Positions 50,126 through 62,388 of a DNA stretch of 64,000 nucleotides are shown here, piece by piece. How positions within the stretch are numbered: position 1 is the first letter of the stretch; each line of letters begins with the position of its first letter. The DNA comes from a bacterium (GTDB lineage Bacteria; Bacteroidota; Bacteroidia; Bacteroidales; Muribaculaceae). The translations under genes and the position numbers were made by a program. The stretch covers positions 1 through 64,000 of the forward strand of contig JAAVBX010000008.1 of NCBI GenBank assembly GCA_014802625.1. Direction: 5' to 3'. The notes under the pieces were generated by a model. It was not told the DNA's origin, searched no databases, and saw only the letters and a program-made list of their open reading frames with translations.

Positions 50126-50974
50126 TTATTTGTATCTGATATTGTCAATGAGACGCACATTTCCGTTGTAGACCGTTATACAGCCTACCACCATCTCGGC
50201 CTCATCCCATTCTTCAACAGGCATTAATGTTCGCCCGTCTACGATTTCAAAGTATTCCACACGCATTTCCGGAACCGCATCGAGTCGCTCCACCACACTG
50301 TCATGAGTGGCACGCACGCTGTGATTGGCGGCATAAGCCACACTATCCTTCAGAGCCGCATGAATTTCCGGAGCACGAAGCCGCTGTTCATCCGTAAGGA
50401 GAGCATTGCGTGAAGATAGCGCCAGACCATCCTCGGCACGCTTGATCGGACACGGGATAATCTCAACAGGAAGGTGTTCGCTTTCCACCATATTGCGTAT
50501 CACTGCAATCTGCTGGAAATCCTTCTCTCCGAAATAGGCTCGGTCGGGACGCACAAGTTCAAAAAGACGGTGTACAACCTGTGCCACGCCCTGGAAATGG
50601 CCGGGACGGAATTTCCCCTCCATGACTTCGGCGGCTGACCCGAGATTATACTCATGGTCGCGCTCTGTGCCGGCAGGATACATCTCCTCTACAGAGGGTG
50701 CGAAAACAGCCGATACACCCGCTTTGGCCAAAAGACGGAAATCTTCCTCCTCCTTACGCGGATAAGTAGCCAGATCAACAGGATTGTTAAACTGGGTGGG
50801 ATTTACGAATACACTGACTACGGCAACGCCGTTCTCCTCTACTGCTCGCTCCACAAGCGAGATATGACCGGCATGCAATGCCCCCATCGTGGGGACAAAG
50901 CCGATCGAGTGGTGATGATTCTTCTGCATCGCCACATAGTCGGCCAGTTCGCCGACACTGCGGATTATCTGCAT
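50126..50974 (-). CDS. panC: Pantoate-beta-alanine ligase
   Basis: GFVPTMGALHAGHISLV; FVNPTQFN; RAYFGEKDFQQIAVIRNMV. Start could be 50989. Confidence 0.93.
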   Translation of the reverse strand: MQIIRSVGELADYVAMQKNHHHSIGFVPTMGALHAGHISLVERAVEENGVAVVSVFVNPTQFNNPVDLATYPRKEEEDFRLLAKAGVSAVFAPSVEEMYPAGTERDHEYNLGSAAEVMEGKFRPGHFQGVAQVVHRLFELVRPDRAYFGEKDFQQIAVIRNMVESEHLPVEIIPCPIKRAEDGLALSSRNALLTDEQRLRAPEIHAALKDSVAYAANHSVRATHDSVVERLDAVPEMRVEYFEIVDGRTLMPVEEWDEAEMVVGCITVYNGNVRLIDNIRYK

Positions 50975-51251
50975 TTCTCTATTTATCATTTTAGGGTCAT
51001 CCTTGCTTGGCAACCTCAGTCGCTGCAATTCCCGCCAATTACTTCGGAAGAACGGCCACGTCTGAGATCGGCATACACCTGGGGAGCCCGTTATGTTTCA
51101 ACCTGCAAATATACAAATTTCGGCCCAACTCCACAATTCCATTTCAGATATTAGCCCCATTTTCTCCCCATTTTTTCTATTTTTCTCCCTCTTTTCACTT
51201 AATTTAAGGTATTCATTCACTTTATATGGCGTTAATCTCACAAAAAATAGC

Positions 51252-51259
51252 TAATTTTG
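51252..51259 (+). promoter_or_regulatory. Bacteroidetes -7-like element (TAATTTTG) upstream of the GT5-like gene
   Basis: ctaattttgcaaaag matches TAnnTTTG. Confidence 0.4.
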
Positions 51260-51365
51260 CAAAAGTTTCCGGCAGTCTGCCCAATCAATTCCGGGAGTCG
51301 GGCGCCGGCAACCCATCAGGCAACGCCCGGATATGGCGTGTGGCCATCAATAAAAACTGAAGAAT

Positions 51366-52181
51366 ATGGCAGCTAAAAAAATCCTTTTCGTATCGCAGGA
51401 GATAGCTCCCTATCTGCCCGCCAACGAAATCTCGACCCTCGGAAAGGCTCTCCCTCAGTCGCTTCAAGGCCGCCGCTTTGAAGTGAGGACTTTCATGCCT
51501 AAATTCGGCAACGTCAACGAACGCCGCAACCAGCTCCACGAAGTGATTCGGCTCAGCGGTCTCAACATTGAAATCAATAACACCGATCACCCTCTTATCT
51601 TGAAAGTTGCCAGTATGCAGCCGGTAAGAATTCAGGTGTATTTCATTGACAACGACGATTATTTCACCAAACTTGATGACGATATCGACGCTATAGGCTC
51701 CAATCGTCCGGATAACGATGAAAGGGCCCTATATTTCGCACGCGGCACCATGGAGACCGTCAAAAAACTGAAATGGGATCCTGAAATCATTCAATGCTCC
51801 GGATGGATGACTGCCCTCTCCCCTCTATATATGCGCCATCTTTACGCACCGGACTCCCCCGATGTGCCGACTCCCAAAATCATCTATTGCATTGAGCCTT
51901 CAAATCCCGATATGGCTCCTATTGACCCCCAGCTCATCAGAAAACTTCGTGAGGATGGAGTCGATCCGACCCTTATCGATAAATATGAAGCCGATGGAAT
52001 GGATGTCAATTCTCTCCATCGCATCGCAATCGACAATGCCGATGCAGTGGTATTTCTGACTGACACCCCTGATCCCGATCTGTTGGCCAAAGTGAATGAA
52101 CTCGGTCTCCCGATCCTCACCAAACAGGAAATCGACGATAAAGGTGTCGCCGCCTTCCCGGCCTTCTATGAATCCCTCTAA
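51366..52181 (+). CDS. Glycogen/starch synthase N-terminal-domain-like protein, short form lacking canonical catalytic motifs
   Basis: KKILFVSQEIAPYLPANEISTLGKALPQSL...EVRTFMPKFGNVNER resembles the GT5 N-terminus; only 271 aa. Confidence 0.75.
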   Translation: MAAKKILFVSQEIAPYLPANEISTLGKALPQSLQGRRFEVRTFMPKFGNVNERRNQLHEVIRLSGLNIEINNTDHPLILKVASMQPVRIQVYFIDNDDYFTKLDDDIDAIGSNRPDNDERALYFARGTMETVKKLKWDPEIIQCSGWMTALSPLYMRHLYAPDSPDVPTPKIIYCIEPSNPDMAPIDPQLIRKLREDGVDPTLIDKYEADGMDVNSLHRIAIDNADAVVFLTDTPDPDLLAKVNELGLPILTKQEIDDKGVAAFPAFYESL

Positions 52182-52196
52182 TACAAGCCTTATATT

Positions 52197-53621
52197 ATGA
52201 ATCCCCTACGCCCAGCAGTCCCGGTTATAGCGGCCTCTCTTCTCGCCGCCGGCCTATTCTGCTCCTGCGAGGATGAGGTCAGCCCGATCGGTGGCTCTAT
52301 TGCCAGCGGCGAGGTGGCCATATCCGTCGATTCGCTCATCCTTAAGATTAATGCCGAGACGGTGGTGGCAAATAATGTGGATGCCCGCTCCACCACCAAT
52401 CTTATCGGCAATCTCAACATCCCGGAATATGGAAGTCTTTCGGCTGCTTATGTCACCCAACTGCTTTCCGCCTCCGCGATGGCAATTCCCGATTCCATAG
52501 GCGTAGACCGAGTCGATTCTCTGAAGATGGCTCTCCAGATGCCTCGTTCCATGACTATAGGCGATACCCTCGCACCTCAGCAACTGAAGATCTACCGTCT
52601 CAATCGCCAGCTTCCCTCCGATATCCTCAGCAACTTTAATCCTGCCGGGTTCTATGACCCCGCAGATGTCGTTGCCACCCGTAACTACACCTTGTCGGCA
52701 ATCGCGCTGGGCGATACGGCATTCCGCACCCAAACCGTGTTGAATATCAATTTCCCTCTGCCTAAAAATTGGGCCGTCGACGTATTCAACGCATACCGTA
52801 ACGGGTCGGATGTCTTCGAGTGGCCACAGGAATTCAATAAGGTTTTTCCCGGACTTTATATCGAACAATCTTTCGGACGCGGCGCAATGGCCAACGTGCA
52901 GGCCACCCAACTACTCCTCTACTATCATTATTTCACATCGAAGAATGTAGTGGAGAATGATGTGGCTGTTACTAAAAGAATCACTGTTCGCGACTCCGTA
53001 TGCCTTTTCGCTTCCTCTCCGGAAGTTATCAGCAGCTCCATTATCGACTATAAACCATCCGATGAAATTCGGAAACTCGTGGCAGAAGGGAAGAAAATCA
53101 TAACGACTCCCTCCGGTTATCGGGTCAGACTGACTTTCCCGGCTGATGAAATACTGAAGAAATATCTGGCTTCGGACCATGATCTGTCGGTCGTCAATAA
53201 TCTCACTTTCACTCTCCCCGCCACAAGTATTCCCAACAGCCACGGAATCGTGCCTCCTCCCGAACTCCTTATGATCAAGACTTCGGAGATTGATGATTTC
53301 TTCGCGAACGGCAAAGTGCCCGACAACAAGACCTCGTTCAGAGGCACTTATTCATCGACCAAAGGTCGTTATGAATTCACCTCGATGCGTGATTATATCG
53401 TCTCGATGCTTGATAAGCAGGGGAAGATTGAGCCGGCTGACGTGGACTTCACATTGATTCCTGTCAAATATACCACAGAGACCGTCTCAAGCTCCTATGA
53501 TGGATCCGTCACTATCTATGTGACCGGTTGCGCTCCATATCTCTCAGCTCCCTGTATGACACTGATCGATACGGATCGCGCCTCTATTGTCTTCACTTTC
53601 ACAAGTCAATACATTAAATAA
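52197..53621 (+). CDS. DUF4270-like lipoprotein
   Basis: Lipobox [73 protein letters not shown]. Confidence 0.75.
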   Translation: MNPLRPAVPVIAASLLAAGLFCSCEDEVSPIGGSIASGEVAISVDSLILKINAETVVANNVDARSTTNLIGNLNIPEYGSLSAAYVTQLLSASAMAIPDSIGVDRVDSLKMALQMPRSMTIGDTLAPQQLKIYRLNRQLPSDILSNFNPAGFYDPADVVATRNYTLSAIALGDTAFRTQTVLNINFPLPKNWAVDVFNAYRNGSDVFEWPQEFNKVFPGLYIEQSFGRGAMANVQATQLLLYYHYFTSKNVVENDVAVTKRITVRDSVCLFASSPEVISSSIIDYKPSDEIRKLVAEGKKIITTPSGYRVRLTFPADEILKKYLASDHDLSVVNNLTFTLPATSIPNSHGIVPPPELLMIKTSEIDDFFANGKVPDNKTSFRGTYSSTKGRYEFTSMRDYIVSMLDKQGKIEPADVDFTLIPVKYTTETVSSSYDGSVTIYVTGCAPYLSAPCMTLIDTDRASIVFTFTSQYIK

Positions 53622-53626
53622 CCAAC

Positions 53627-54511
53627 ATGATGCAGATAATCGACGGAAAAGCTACGGCCGCCCGTCTCAAGGAGGAGATTGCCGCCGAAGTTAAGGAAAT
53701 GGCCGCCCGAGGCGAGCGTGTGCCCCATCTTGTAGCTGTCATTGTCGGACACGACGGCGGCTCGGAGGCATACGTTGCCAATAAGGAACGCAACTGCGAG
53801 GCCGTGGGTTTCAAATCCACAAATATCCGCTTTGAGGATACAGTCTCCGAGGAGACTCTGCTTGCTGAAATCGACAGGCTCAATAATGACCCGGAGGTAG
53901 ATGGCATAATAATACAACTTCCACTTCCCCGCCATATCGATGCTCAGAAAGTGACGGAAGCTCTTGATTACCGCAAGGATGTCGATGGATTCCATCCTGT
54001 CAATGTAGGTCGCATGGCGATAGGTCTCCCCTCTTTCCGGCCTGCGACTCCATCGGCAGTAATCGAACTTCTCCGCAGATATGAGATTCCGACCAAAGGT
54101 AAGCATGCGGTCGTGCTCGGACGAAGCAATATAGTCGGGAAACCTGTGGCCACTATGCTTATGCAGAAGGCCTTTCCGGGCGATTGCACCGTCACTGTCT
54201 GTCATTCCTCCACTCCGGATATTAAGCAGAAATGCCTTGATGCCGATATAATCGTGGCGGCTCTGGGTGTCCCCGGATTCGTGAAGGAGGATATGGTAAA
54301 AGAGGGTGCCGTTGTGATTGACGTAGGCACCACTCGCGTGCCCGATCCTACTGCCAAATCCGGATCCCGCTTGCGCGGCGACGTGGATTTTGAGGCGGTT
54401 AAGGAAAAATGCTCCTGGATTACACCCGTGCCGGGAGGTGTCGGTCCCGTCACCAACTGTATGCTTATGCTTAATACCCTCGCCGCCCGCCGCGGAGGCT
54501 TCCCGAAATGA
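53627..54511 (+). CDS. folD: Methylenetetrahydrofolate dehydrogenase/cyclohydrolase
   Basis: [51 protein letters not shown]. Confidence 0.95.
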   Translation: MMQIIDGKATAARLKEEIAAEVKEMAARGERVPHLVAVIVGHDGGSEAYVANKERNCEAVGFKSTNIRFEDTVSEETLLAEIDRLNNDPEVDGIIIQLPLPRHIDAQKVTEALDYRKDVDGFHPVNVGRMAIGLPSFRPATPSAVIELLRRYEIPTKGKHAVVLGRSNIVGKPVATMLMQKAFPGDCTVTVCHSSTPDIKQKCLDADIIVAALGVPGFVKEDMVKEGAVVIDVGTTRVPDPTAKSGSRLRGDVDFEAVKEKCSWITPVPGGVGPVTNCMLMLNTLAARRGGFPK

Positions 54512-55602
54512 TGTCAATCCTTCTCTTCTCCCTTCTGAGCTTCATTGTCGGAGCCGACTCCTCCGAAGCCCAACGTCCCGGGGTCGATTTGCTTTTCGTC
54601 GGCGACGCGATGCAGCATCAGGCTCAGCTTGACCAGGCTCTCTCGGAAGGCAATGGCTCATTTTATGATTATTCGGATTGCTTCTCTTTGATAGCTCCGG
54701 ATATCATTCAGGCCGACTACGCGGTATGCAATCTCGAAGTTCCCCTCGGAGGCGGACCCACCTATAGCGGATATCCCTGCTTCTCCGCTCCCGACGCATA
54801 TGCCGAAGCTCTGCGCGACGCCGGTTTTGACCTCTTCCTCACAGCCAATAATCATTGCCTCGATTCAGGAATGAAGGCCGCCCGACGCACCCTTTCCGCC
54901 CTCGATGCCCTTGGAGTGGATCACATAGGCACATATAATGATAAGGCCGACCGAGACTCTCTCGTGCCATTCATAAAGGATCTGAAGGGAATCCGATTCG
55001 GATTTCTCAATTATACCTACGGCACCAACGGTATCCCTGCTCGTGACGGAATGGAAGTCGCCTTGATCGACAAGGAGCATATCGCCCGTGAGATTAAAAA
55101 AACTCGCGATGAGGGAGCTGAAATATTATGTGTCACCCTCCATTGGGGAATCGAATATGTGCTCAACGAAAACTCATCTCAACGAGAACTCGCTGACTTT
55201 CTAATCGATCAGGGGGTAGACCTGATAATAGGAGGTCATCCTCATGTGGTTCAGCCCATGAAGATCATCCACAACGACAAAGAGAATAAGGATGTGCTCA
55301 TTGTCTATTCCCTCGGGAATTTCATATCCAATATGAAAACCACCGACACGAGGGGCGGAGCATTGGTCAACGTCCGCATCGAGCGCGACGATGCCGGTCG
55401 GGCAATCCTGCGCGATGCCTCCTATGATCTGCTCTATAGCGCGAAACCCACGGGCCCCGGTTCCAACTTCCAGGTTATCCCCTCAGCGTTGGCTCCCGAA
55501 AAGATTCCCGCTGCCGAGCGACAAAAATGGCTTATGTTCGAACGTTCGGCAATGCGCCTCTTCGATACGGAGAATATCGGTGTCAACCGGCAATCGAGAT
55601 GA
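54508..55602 (+). CDS. CapA family (PgsA-like) metallophosphatase
   Basis: [57 protein letters not shown]. Confidence 0.88.
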   Translation: MMSILLFSLLSFIVGADSSEAQRPGVDLLFVGDAMQHQAQLDQALSEGNGSFYDYSDCFSLIAPDIIQADYAVCNLEVPLGGGPTYSGYPCFSAPDAYAEALRDAGFDLFLTANNHCLDSGMKAARRTLSALDALGVDHIGTYNDKADRDSLVPFIKDLKGIRFGFLNYTYGTNGIPARDGMEVALIDKEHIAREIKKTRDEGAEILCVTLHWGIEYVLNENSSQRELADFLIDQGVDLIIGGHPHVVQPMKIIHNDKENKDVLIVYSLGNFISNMKTTDTRGGALVNVRIERDDAGRAILRDASYDLLYSAKPTGPGSNFQVIPSALAPEKIPAAERQKWLMFERSAMRLFDTENIGVNRQSR

Positions 55603-55622
55603 CCCTACAATGACATTACACA

Positions 55623-55656
55623 AAAGGGCGCTGATTCCTGGGAATCAGCGCCCTTT
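55623..55656. terminator. Bidirectional terminator between capA-like and DUF4925 genes
   Basis: aaagggcgctgattc-ctgg-gaatcagcgcccttt, perfect 15-bp arms. Confidence 0.88.
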
Positions 55657-55676
55657 AGTATAATGTCAAGATATCA

Positions 55677-56954
55677 TCACTGAGCTGCCACAAGGCTCAA
55701 CCCGATTTCAAGTTTAGTCGTCGCAATCAGGAATTGCGGCAGTTTCTGCAACAATCCGGAGATCTCCGCCGGATCAACCTCAGGCAACTCCACTGATGCA
55801 AGAGCACTCTTCAATGCCTCCATTATTGTAGGATTTTGCATCATATCCTGCAACACCGTGCTGAGGAAAGTGACACTTGTAGCAGTGTCAAGATATATAT
55901 CCACACCCGCCGAGGTAGGAGTGACACCCAACGGAATACCGCCGGGAAGCTGCGGTGCGAACGCCTTCAACAATACAGTGGCGAATGCCTTGACCAACTC
56001 CGGATCAATCGAGACGGCGTCGCTCGTCCCCGATCCACTCTGAGCTGTATACGATGGTGCTTTCTTCAGCATGGCCTCGAAATCGAATTTCTCATCATTC
56101 TTGTTATCCGAAGTGGCCAGCAATATCTCACCCATCACCGAGAGCGGATTAAGATATAGTTTGATGCCGGTCTGCGAGGGAACATATTGCATCATATTTC
56201 CGGAAGATGTAGCGATGTGGGCTGCTCCACCCAACGTGCTGACATACATCACCGGAATATTGCCGGAGTCTGTAAGCGTTATCGTCTTGACGAGATTCAC
56301 AAACGCCTCCGCCACCGACGTGTAGGCCGTATTGTTGTAGACGGGAATAACAGGGGCCGTAACAGCGATTTTGAGAATCTCCGACAGAGGTATATCTATA
56401 CCGGAGGCCGGATTAACCTCCCATACAAGATGAAATGGCAGGCTCGAATACTCCATCAGTCCATCCTTCTTCACCGGAGCAGGGGCAAAGACTTTCCCGG
56501 CGAACGACGTATTCTTCAACTTTGCATCCGAAATTCTGAAGACCATCTTCTCCTCTCCGATTTCCCCTGCATACGCGAAATCTACATATTCCGTCGAACC
56601 CGAACCGGCCACATTAAATACTCCATCACCCGGAGTTGCCGTCGGAGATAGAGTTAGCACCGGATCTCCGGGCGTCACACCGGGCCCCGGCAACACTCCG
56701 GTCAATCCCATACCCGTCAACTGGCTAAGATCAAACCCGCAGGAGAACGATATGACGCTCTTATCACCATCCATTCTGACTGTAGCAGTCTTTCCAGGCA
56801 TCAGTTCACCATTATAGTAAAGTTCCAGGGCTGTTCCCGTATAAGTTTTCTCTGATGATAAATCGGGCAACGGTGCATTATCTCCGTTATCTGAACAGGA
56901 GCCCATAAGAAGAAGAATGGCCGCTCCGGCGGCGTATCGATATAGTTTAGTCAT
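55677..56954 (-). CDS. DUF4925-like lipoprotein
   Basis: Lipobox LLLMGSC; YTGTALELYYNGELMPGKTATVRM. Confidence 0.65.
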   Translation of the reverse strand: MTKLYRYAAGAAILLLMGSCSDNGDNAPLPDLSSEKTYTGTALELYYNGELMPGKTATVRMDGDKSVISFSCGFDLSQLTGMGLTGVLPGPGVTPGDPVLTLSPTATPGDGVFNVAGSGSTEYVDFAYAGEIGEEKMVFRISDAKLKNTSFAGKVFAPAPVKKDGLMEYSSLPFHLVWEVNPASGIDIPLSEILKIAVTAPVIPVYNNTAYTSVAEAFVNLVKTITLTDSGNIPVMYVSTLGGAAHIATSSGNMMQYVPSQTGIKLYLNPLSVMGEILLATSDNKNDEKFDFEAMLKKAPSYTAQSGSGTSDAVSIDPELVKAFATVLLKAFAPQLPGGIPLGVTPTSAGVDIYLDTATSVTFLSTVLQDMMQNPTIMEALKSALASVELPEVDPAEISGLLQKLPQFLIATTKLEIGLSLVAAQ

Positions 56955-56956
56955 GA

Positions 56957-58702
<1,746 letters not shown>

Positions 58703-58717
58703 TCCAAATCATCAACT

Positions 58718-58751
58718 TACCTCCATAGTCATGATTATGACTATGGAGGTA
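58718..58751. terminator. Terminator hairpin downstream of the ABC-F gene
   Basis: tacctccatagtcat-gatt-atgactatggaggta, perfect 15-bp arms. Confidence 0.8.
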
Positions 58752-58766
58752 TAATCCTTACATACC

Positions 58767-59063
58767 ATGGTAAAGCATATAGTAATGTTCAAGCTCAACG
58801 GTGATTCCGAAACGCGCCGACGCATAGCCGGTGAATTCGCCGCCGCCTTAATGGAGCTACCCGAAAAAATAGAATGTCTCCGTTCGATGGAAGTAGGACT
58901 CAACGCTAATCCCGCTGAAGATTGGGATGTAGTGCTCACAGCGATAGTCGACACTCTTCCTCAGGTCGAGGAATACGCCAAACATCCGGCTCACGTCGCG
59001 GCAGCCGCGATAGTCGGTCCTCATAAGGCAGCCCGCGCCTGCGTTGACTACATAATTGACTGA
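58767..59063 (+). CDS. Dabb (stress-responsive alpha/beta barrel) family protein
   Basis: MVKHIVMFKLNGDSE...AEDWDVVLTAIVDTLPQVEEYAKHPAHVAAAAIVGPHKAARACVDYII. Confidence 0.85.
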   Translation: MVKHIVMFKLNGDSETRRRIAGEFAAALMELPEKIECLRSMEVGLNANPAEDWDVVLTAIVDTLPQVEEYAKHPAHVAAAAIVGPHKAARACVDYIID

Positions 59064-59195
59064 TTATCCCTTTAGCGCAGTCACTTATCACCCCCATTAG
59101 AGGAGGCAATGCCTGAATAGGGACATTCCGGCCTACTTTAAACACGTCGGAAATCGCAGTAGACAGATTTTTTAGAAATCATATTCAACAAATAA

Positions 59196-59227
59196 TTTGC
59201 AGGATTCAAAAAAAATTCGTAACTTTG
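59196..59227 (+). promoter_or_regulatory. Bacteroidetes promoter TTTG-N20-TAACTTTG driving tRNA-Thr
   Basis: TTTG at 59196-59199 and TAACTTTG at 59220-59227. Confidence 0.7.
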
Positions 59228-59240
59228 CACCTGCAAACAA

Positions 59241-59316
59241 GCCGCAATAGCTCAGTTGGTAGAGCATTTCATTCGTAACGAAAAGGTCGTGGGTTCGAGT
59301 CCCACTCGCGGCTCCA
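59241..59316 (+). tRNA. tRNA-Thr (anticodon CGT)
   Basis: 76-nt cloverleaf with GTTCGAGTC T-loop and encoded CCA; anticodon CGT at 34-36. A.C mismatches at 6-67 and 31-39. Confidence 0.9.
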
Positions 59317-59383
59317 AAATAAAGTCTTGATTAGCAGTTATTTGTAATTGTGAGTCGAGGCTTTTACTTTTAAAATGCCTTAG

Positions 59384-59500
59384 AGGGAAGCCGTTAAAGG
59401 CTTATTACATGCTATTGCAAAACCTCCTCAGAAGTTAGAGTTTAATGCTTATCAAAGCAAACTCAAACTTACCGAAACGAATGTTAAGGATCTTGATTAA
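59384..59500 (+). pseudogene. Short decayed ORF fragment downstream of tRNA-Thr
   Basis: Frame between stops reads REAVKGLLHAIAKPPQKLEFNAYQSKLKLTETNVKDLD*; no start codon. Confidence 0.35.
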
Positions 59501-59570
59501 CATATCGCAAGGCAATTTGGCACAACACTTTAGGGGAAACTCAAAACTGAGCGCCTTTTGTTTTGCCCCC

Positions 59571-59608
59571 AAACCCTTGACCGCCTGTAACGGTCAGGGG
59601 TTTTTCTT
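59571..59608 (+). terminator. Rho-independent terminator
   Basis: aaacccttgaccg-cctgtaa-cggtcaggggttttt with T-tract. Confidence 0.8.
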
Positions 59609-59989
59609 TCATTGTTCTCATCGGAGTGTTAAGCCACTTTTGATTTAAAAACTTTATCCATGAGGCAAATTTACAAATAAATTTTAAAGTCCTTCCATTT
59701 CTCCCCTGTATCTACATCATTCCCGGTGGAGTTAGCACTCTTTGCCTTGGGTAGAAAGATCGGCACGGTGGGGAACTAAGGCAATGCAGCCAATACACCT
59801 TCTCATCTGCACCTTGGGTGCGCAACCCTTTACCCCCGGATATGGGAGATTGATGATTCACCTCATGGATTCTATCTCAATCCTATTCCTCAGCTCAATA
59901 AAGCCCACTGAGATTTGCATATCTGATGATTATTCGCTAACTTTACACTATGAAAACATCTAAACTTAATACATACAATTTTCAAAACC

Positions 59990-60364
59990 ATGAAAAAAGA
60001 AGTAGCATCTTCAAAGGCTCCCGGGGCAATCGGTCCTTACAGTCAGGCTGTTGCAGCCGGTAATCTCGTTTTCGTTTCCGGTCAGCTCCCCATCAATGCC
60101 GAAACAGGCGAAATGCCCTCCGACATCAAGGCTCAGACCCGTCAGTCGATCGAAAATATCAAACACATCCTCGCCGAAGTTGGCGCAACCCTCGACAATG
60201 TAGTGAAGACTACTGTTTTCCTCGCTGACATGGAATACTTCGCTCCCATGAATGAGGTGTACGCCGAGGAGTTCAAGGCTGTATTCCCCGCACGCTGCGC
60301 TTTCGCTGTAAAGGAACTTCCCAAGAAAGCACTCGTGGAGATTGAAGTAATCGCAGCTCTCTGA
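59990..60364 (+). CDS. ridA: RidA family protein
   Basis: KAPGAIGPYSQAVAAGNLVFVSGQLPINAETGEMP; RCAFAVKELPKKALVEIEVIAAL. Confidence 0.94.
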   Translation: MKKEVASSKAPGAIGPYSQAVAAGNLVFVSGQLPINAETGEMPSDIKAQTRQSIENIKHILAEVGATLDNVVKTTVFLADMEYFAPMNEVYAEEFKAVFPARCAFAVKELPKKALVEIEVIAAL

Positions 60365-60390
60365 TAACTAATTACAAACGTATATTTCAC

Positions 60391-60424
60391 AAGGCGCCTG
60401 ACCCCTACTCGGTGTCGGCGCCTT
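60391..60424 (+). terminator. Terminator downstream of ridA
   Basis: aaggcgcc...ggcgcctt followed by tctc. Confidence 0.6.
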
Positions 60425-60441
60425 TCTCAATTTCAAACTCT

Positions 60442-62244
60442 ATGGTCAGCTACCTCCAGATAGACGGTCTAACTAAATCCATCGGCGACCGTATGCTCTT
60501 CCGCGACGTAACCTTCGGAATATATGAAGGAGATAAAATCGGACTCATCGCCCAGAACGGCGCCGGAAAATCTACTTTTTTAAATGTTCTCGCCGGGAAA
60601 GAGGATTATGACAGCGGACGCGTTGTCTACCGCAATGATTTACGAGTCGGCTATCTTGAGCAGCAACCACCCTTCGATCCGCAACAATCGCTCCTTGATT
60701 TTGCTACTCCTGAACGTCGTGATGCGGAAGATTTCTCGGGGCCGGATCTGGCACGTCAGATGCTCTATCAGTTTCACCTCACTGATATGAATCAGAAAAT
60801 GGGGGAATTGTCCGGCGGACAGCTTAAACGCGCCGCCCTTGTGAAGGTGCTTCTCTCCGAACCCGATTTCCTCATGCTCGACGAGCCTACCAACCATCTC
60901 GACATAGAGATGATTGAATGGCTTGAGAATTATCTGACACGTAAACGCATCACGCTGCTGATGGTCACCCACGACCGGTATTTCCTTGACAAGGTCTGCG
61001 ACAAGATCATTGAAATCGATCGCGAGGAGGTCTTCACATACGAAGGTAACTATGATTATTATCTCCGTAAACGCCAGGAGCGCCTCGACAACATGGGAGC
61101 CGAACTCGCCAAGGTCAAGAATCTGCTGCGCACGGAACTTGAATGGATGCGCAGGCAGCCACAGGCCCGAGGTTCGAAAGCTAAATATCGCATTGACAAT
61201 TTCCACCAGCTTGAACAGAAGAGCCATCTCAACCTCTCTCAGCGCAATGTCAACCTCGCGGTGCAATCCAGCTATATCGGTTCTAAAATATTTGAAGCAG
61301 TCAATGTCTCCAAAGCTTTCGGCGACAACGTTATCCTCAAGAACTGGAATTATATCTTCGCGCGCTATGAAAAGGTCGGAATCGTTGGAGGCAACGGAGT
61401 CGGCAAATCCACCTTTATAAAGCTCCTGCAGGGAATCATGACCCCTGATTCAGGCCATTTCGATATCGGTCAGACAGTGCGCTTCGGCTACTATAGCCAA
61501 GAGGGCATGACAGATTTCGATGACCGTAAGCGCGTCATAGATGCTGTCCGCGAGATTGCCGAGACTGTGCGTATTGACGATAAGACTACATTGACGGCCT
61601 CTCAATTCCTGTCCCACTTTCTGTTTACTCCCGCTACCCAGCAAAAATATATCCACAAGCTGTCAGGTGGCGAACGGCGCAGACTATATCTCGCGACCGT
61701 CCTTATGCGCAGTCCGAATTTCCTTATTCTTGACGAGCCAACCAACGACCTCGATATCGTCACTCTGACTATCCTTGAAGATTACCTTGTCAACTTCAGT
61801 GGCTGCGTTATCGTCATAAGCCATGACCGCTTCTTTCTCGACCGAATTGTCGATCATCTCTTCGTTTTCAAGGGGCAAGGTGAAGTGCAAGATTTCCCCG
61901 GTGATTACTCCACCTATCGCCACTGCCTGCAGGAAGAGGAAAAGGAGCGCAACCGTCAGGAGGCTTCAGCTTCCGCCCTGGCCTCATCCGACAAGGCTAC
62001 ACCCGCCAAGCCCAAGACCGAGAAAAAACCCCGTCTCTCTTTCAAGGAGCGGAAAGAGATGGAGGAACTTGAGCGTCGCCTGCCGATTCTCGAGGATGAG
62101 AAGTCGCGTCTGGAGCAAGAGATGTCGTCAGGCACTATGACTAACGATGCCCTCGTTGCAGCGGGAGCACGTATGGCGGAGCTGGTTGATGAAATAGACC
62201 TTGCCGAACTTCGTCTGCTCGAACTGATGGAGATAGAAGCATAA
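60442..62244 (+). CDS. ABC-F family ATPase (Uup-like) with C-terminal coiled coil
   Basis: LIAQNGAGKSTFLNVLAG; LSGGQLKRAALVKVLLSEPDFLMLDEPTNHLDIEMIEWLE; C-terminal charged coiled coil. Confidence 0.92.
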   Translation: MVSYLQIDGLTKSIGDRMLFRDVTFGIYEGDKIGLIAQNGAGKSTFLNVLAGKEDYDSGRVVYRNDLRVGYLEQQPPFDPQQSLLDFATPERRDAEDFSGPDLARQMLYQFHLTDMNQKMGELSGGQLKRAALVKVLLSEPDFLMLDEPTNHLDIEMIEWLENYLTRKRITLLMVTHDRYFLDKVCDKIIEIDREEVFTYEGNYDYYLRKRQERLDNMGAELAKVKNLLRTELEWMRRQPQARGSKAKYRIDNFHQLEQKSHLNLSQRNVNLAVQSSYIGSKIFEAVNVSKAFGDNVILKNWNYIFARYEKVGIVGGNGVGKSTFIKLLQGIMTPDSGHFDIGQTVRFGYYSQEGMTDFDDRKRVIDAVREIAETVRIDDKTTLTASQFLSHFLFTPATQQKYIHKLSGGERRRLYLATVLMRSPNFLILDEPTNDLDIVTLTILEDYLVNFSGCVIVISHDRFFLDRIVDHLFVFKGQGEVQDFPGDYSTYRHCLQEEEKERNRQEASASALASSDKATPAKPKTEKKPRLSFKERKEMEELERRLPILEDEKSRLEQEMSSGTMTNDALVAAGARMAELVDEIDLAELRLLELMEIEA

Positions 62245-62323
62245 CTGGCATTGGCTCCGCAGCTCTGCTTACTTATTTGAAAGAATTAACTGATTGAAGA
62301 ACCTTCTTAAGCCAAAATGAATA

Positions 62324-62352
62324 AGCCGGAATCCTCAATGAGGATTCCGGCT
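62324..62352. terminator. Bidirectional terminator between the ABC-F gene and gdhA
   Basis: agccggaatcct-caatg-aggattccggct. Confidence 0.85.
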
Positions 62353-62388
62353 CTTCATTTTTATTAACCTTATGAGAACGAAGTTTTA

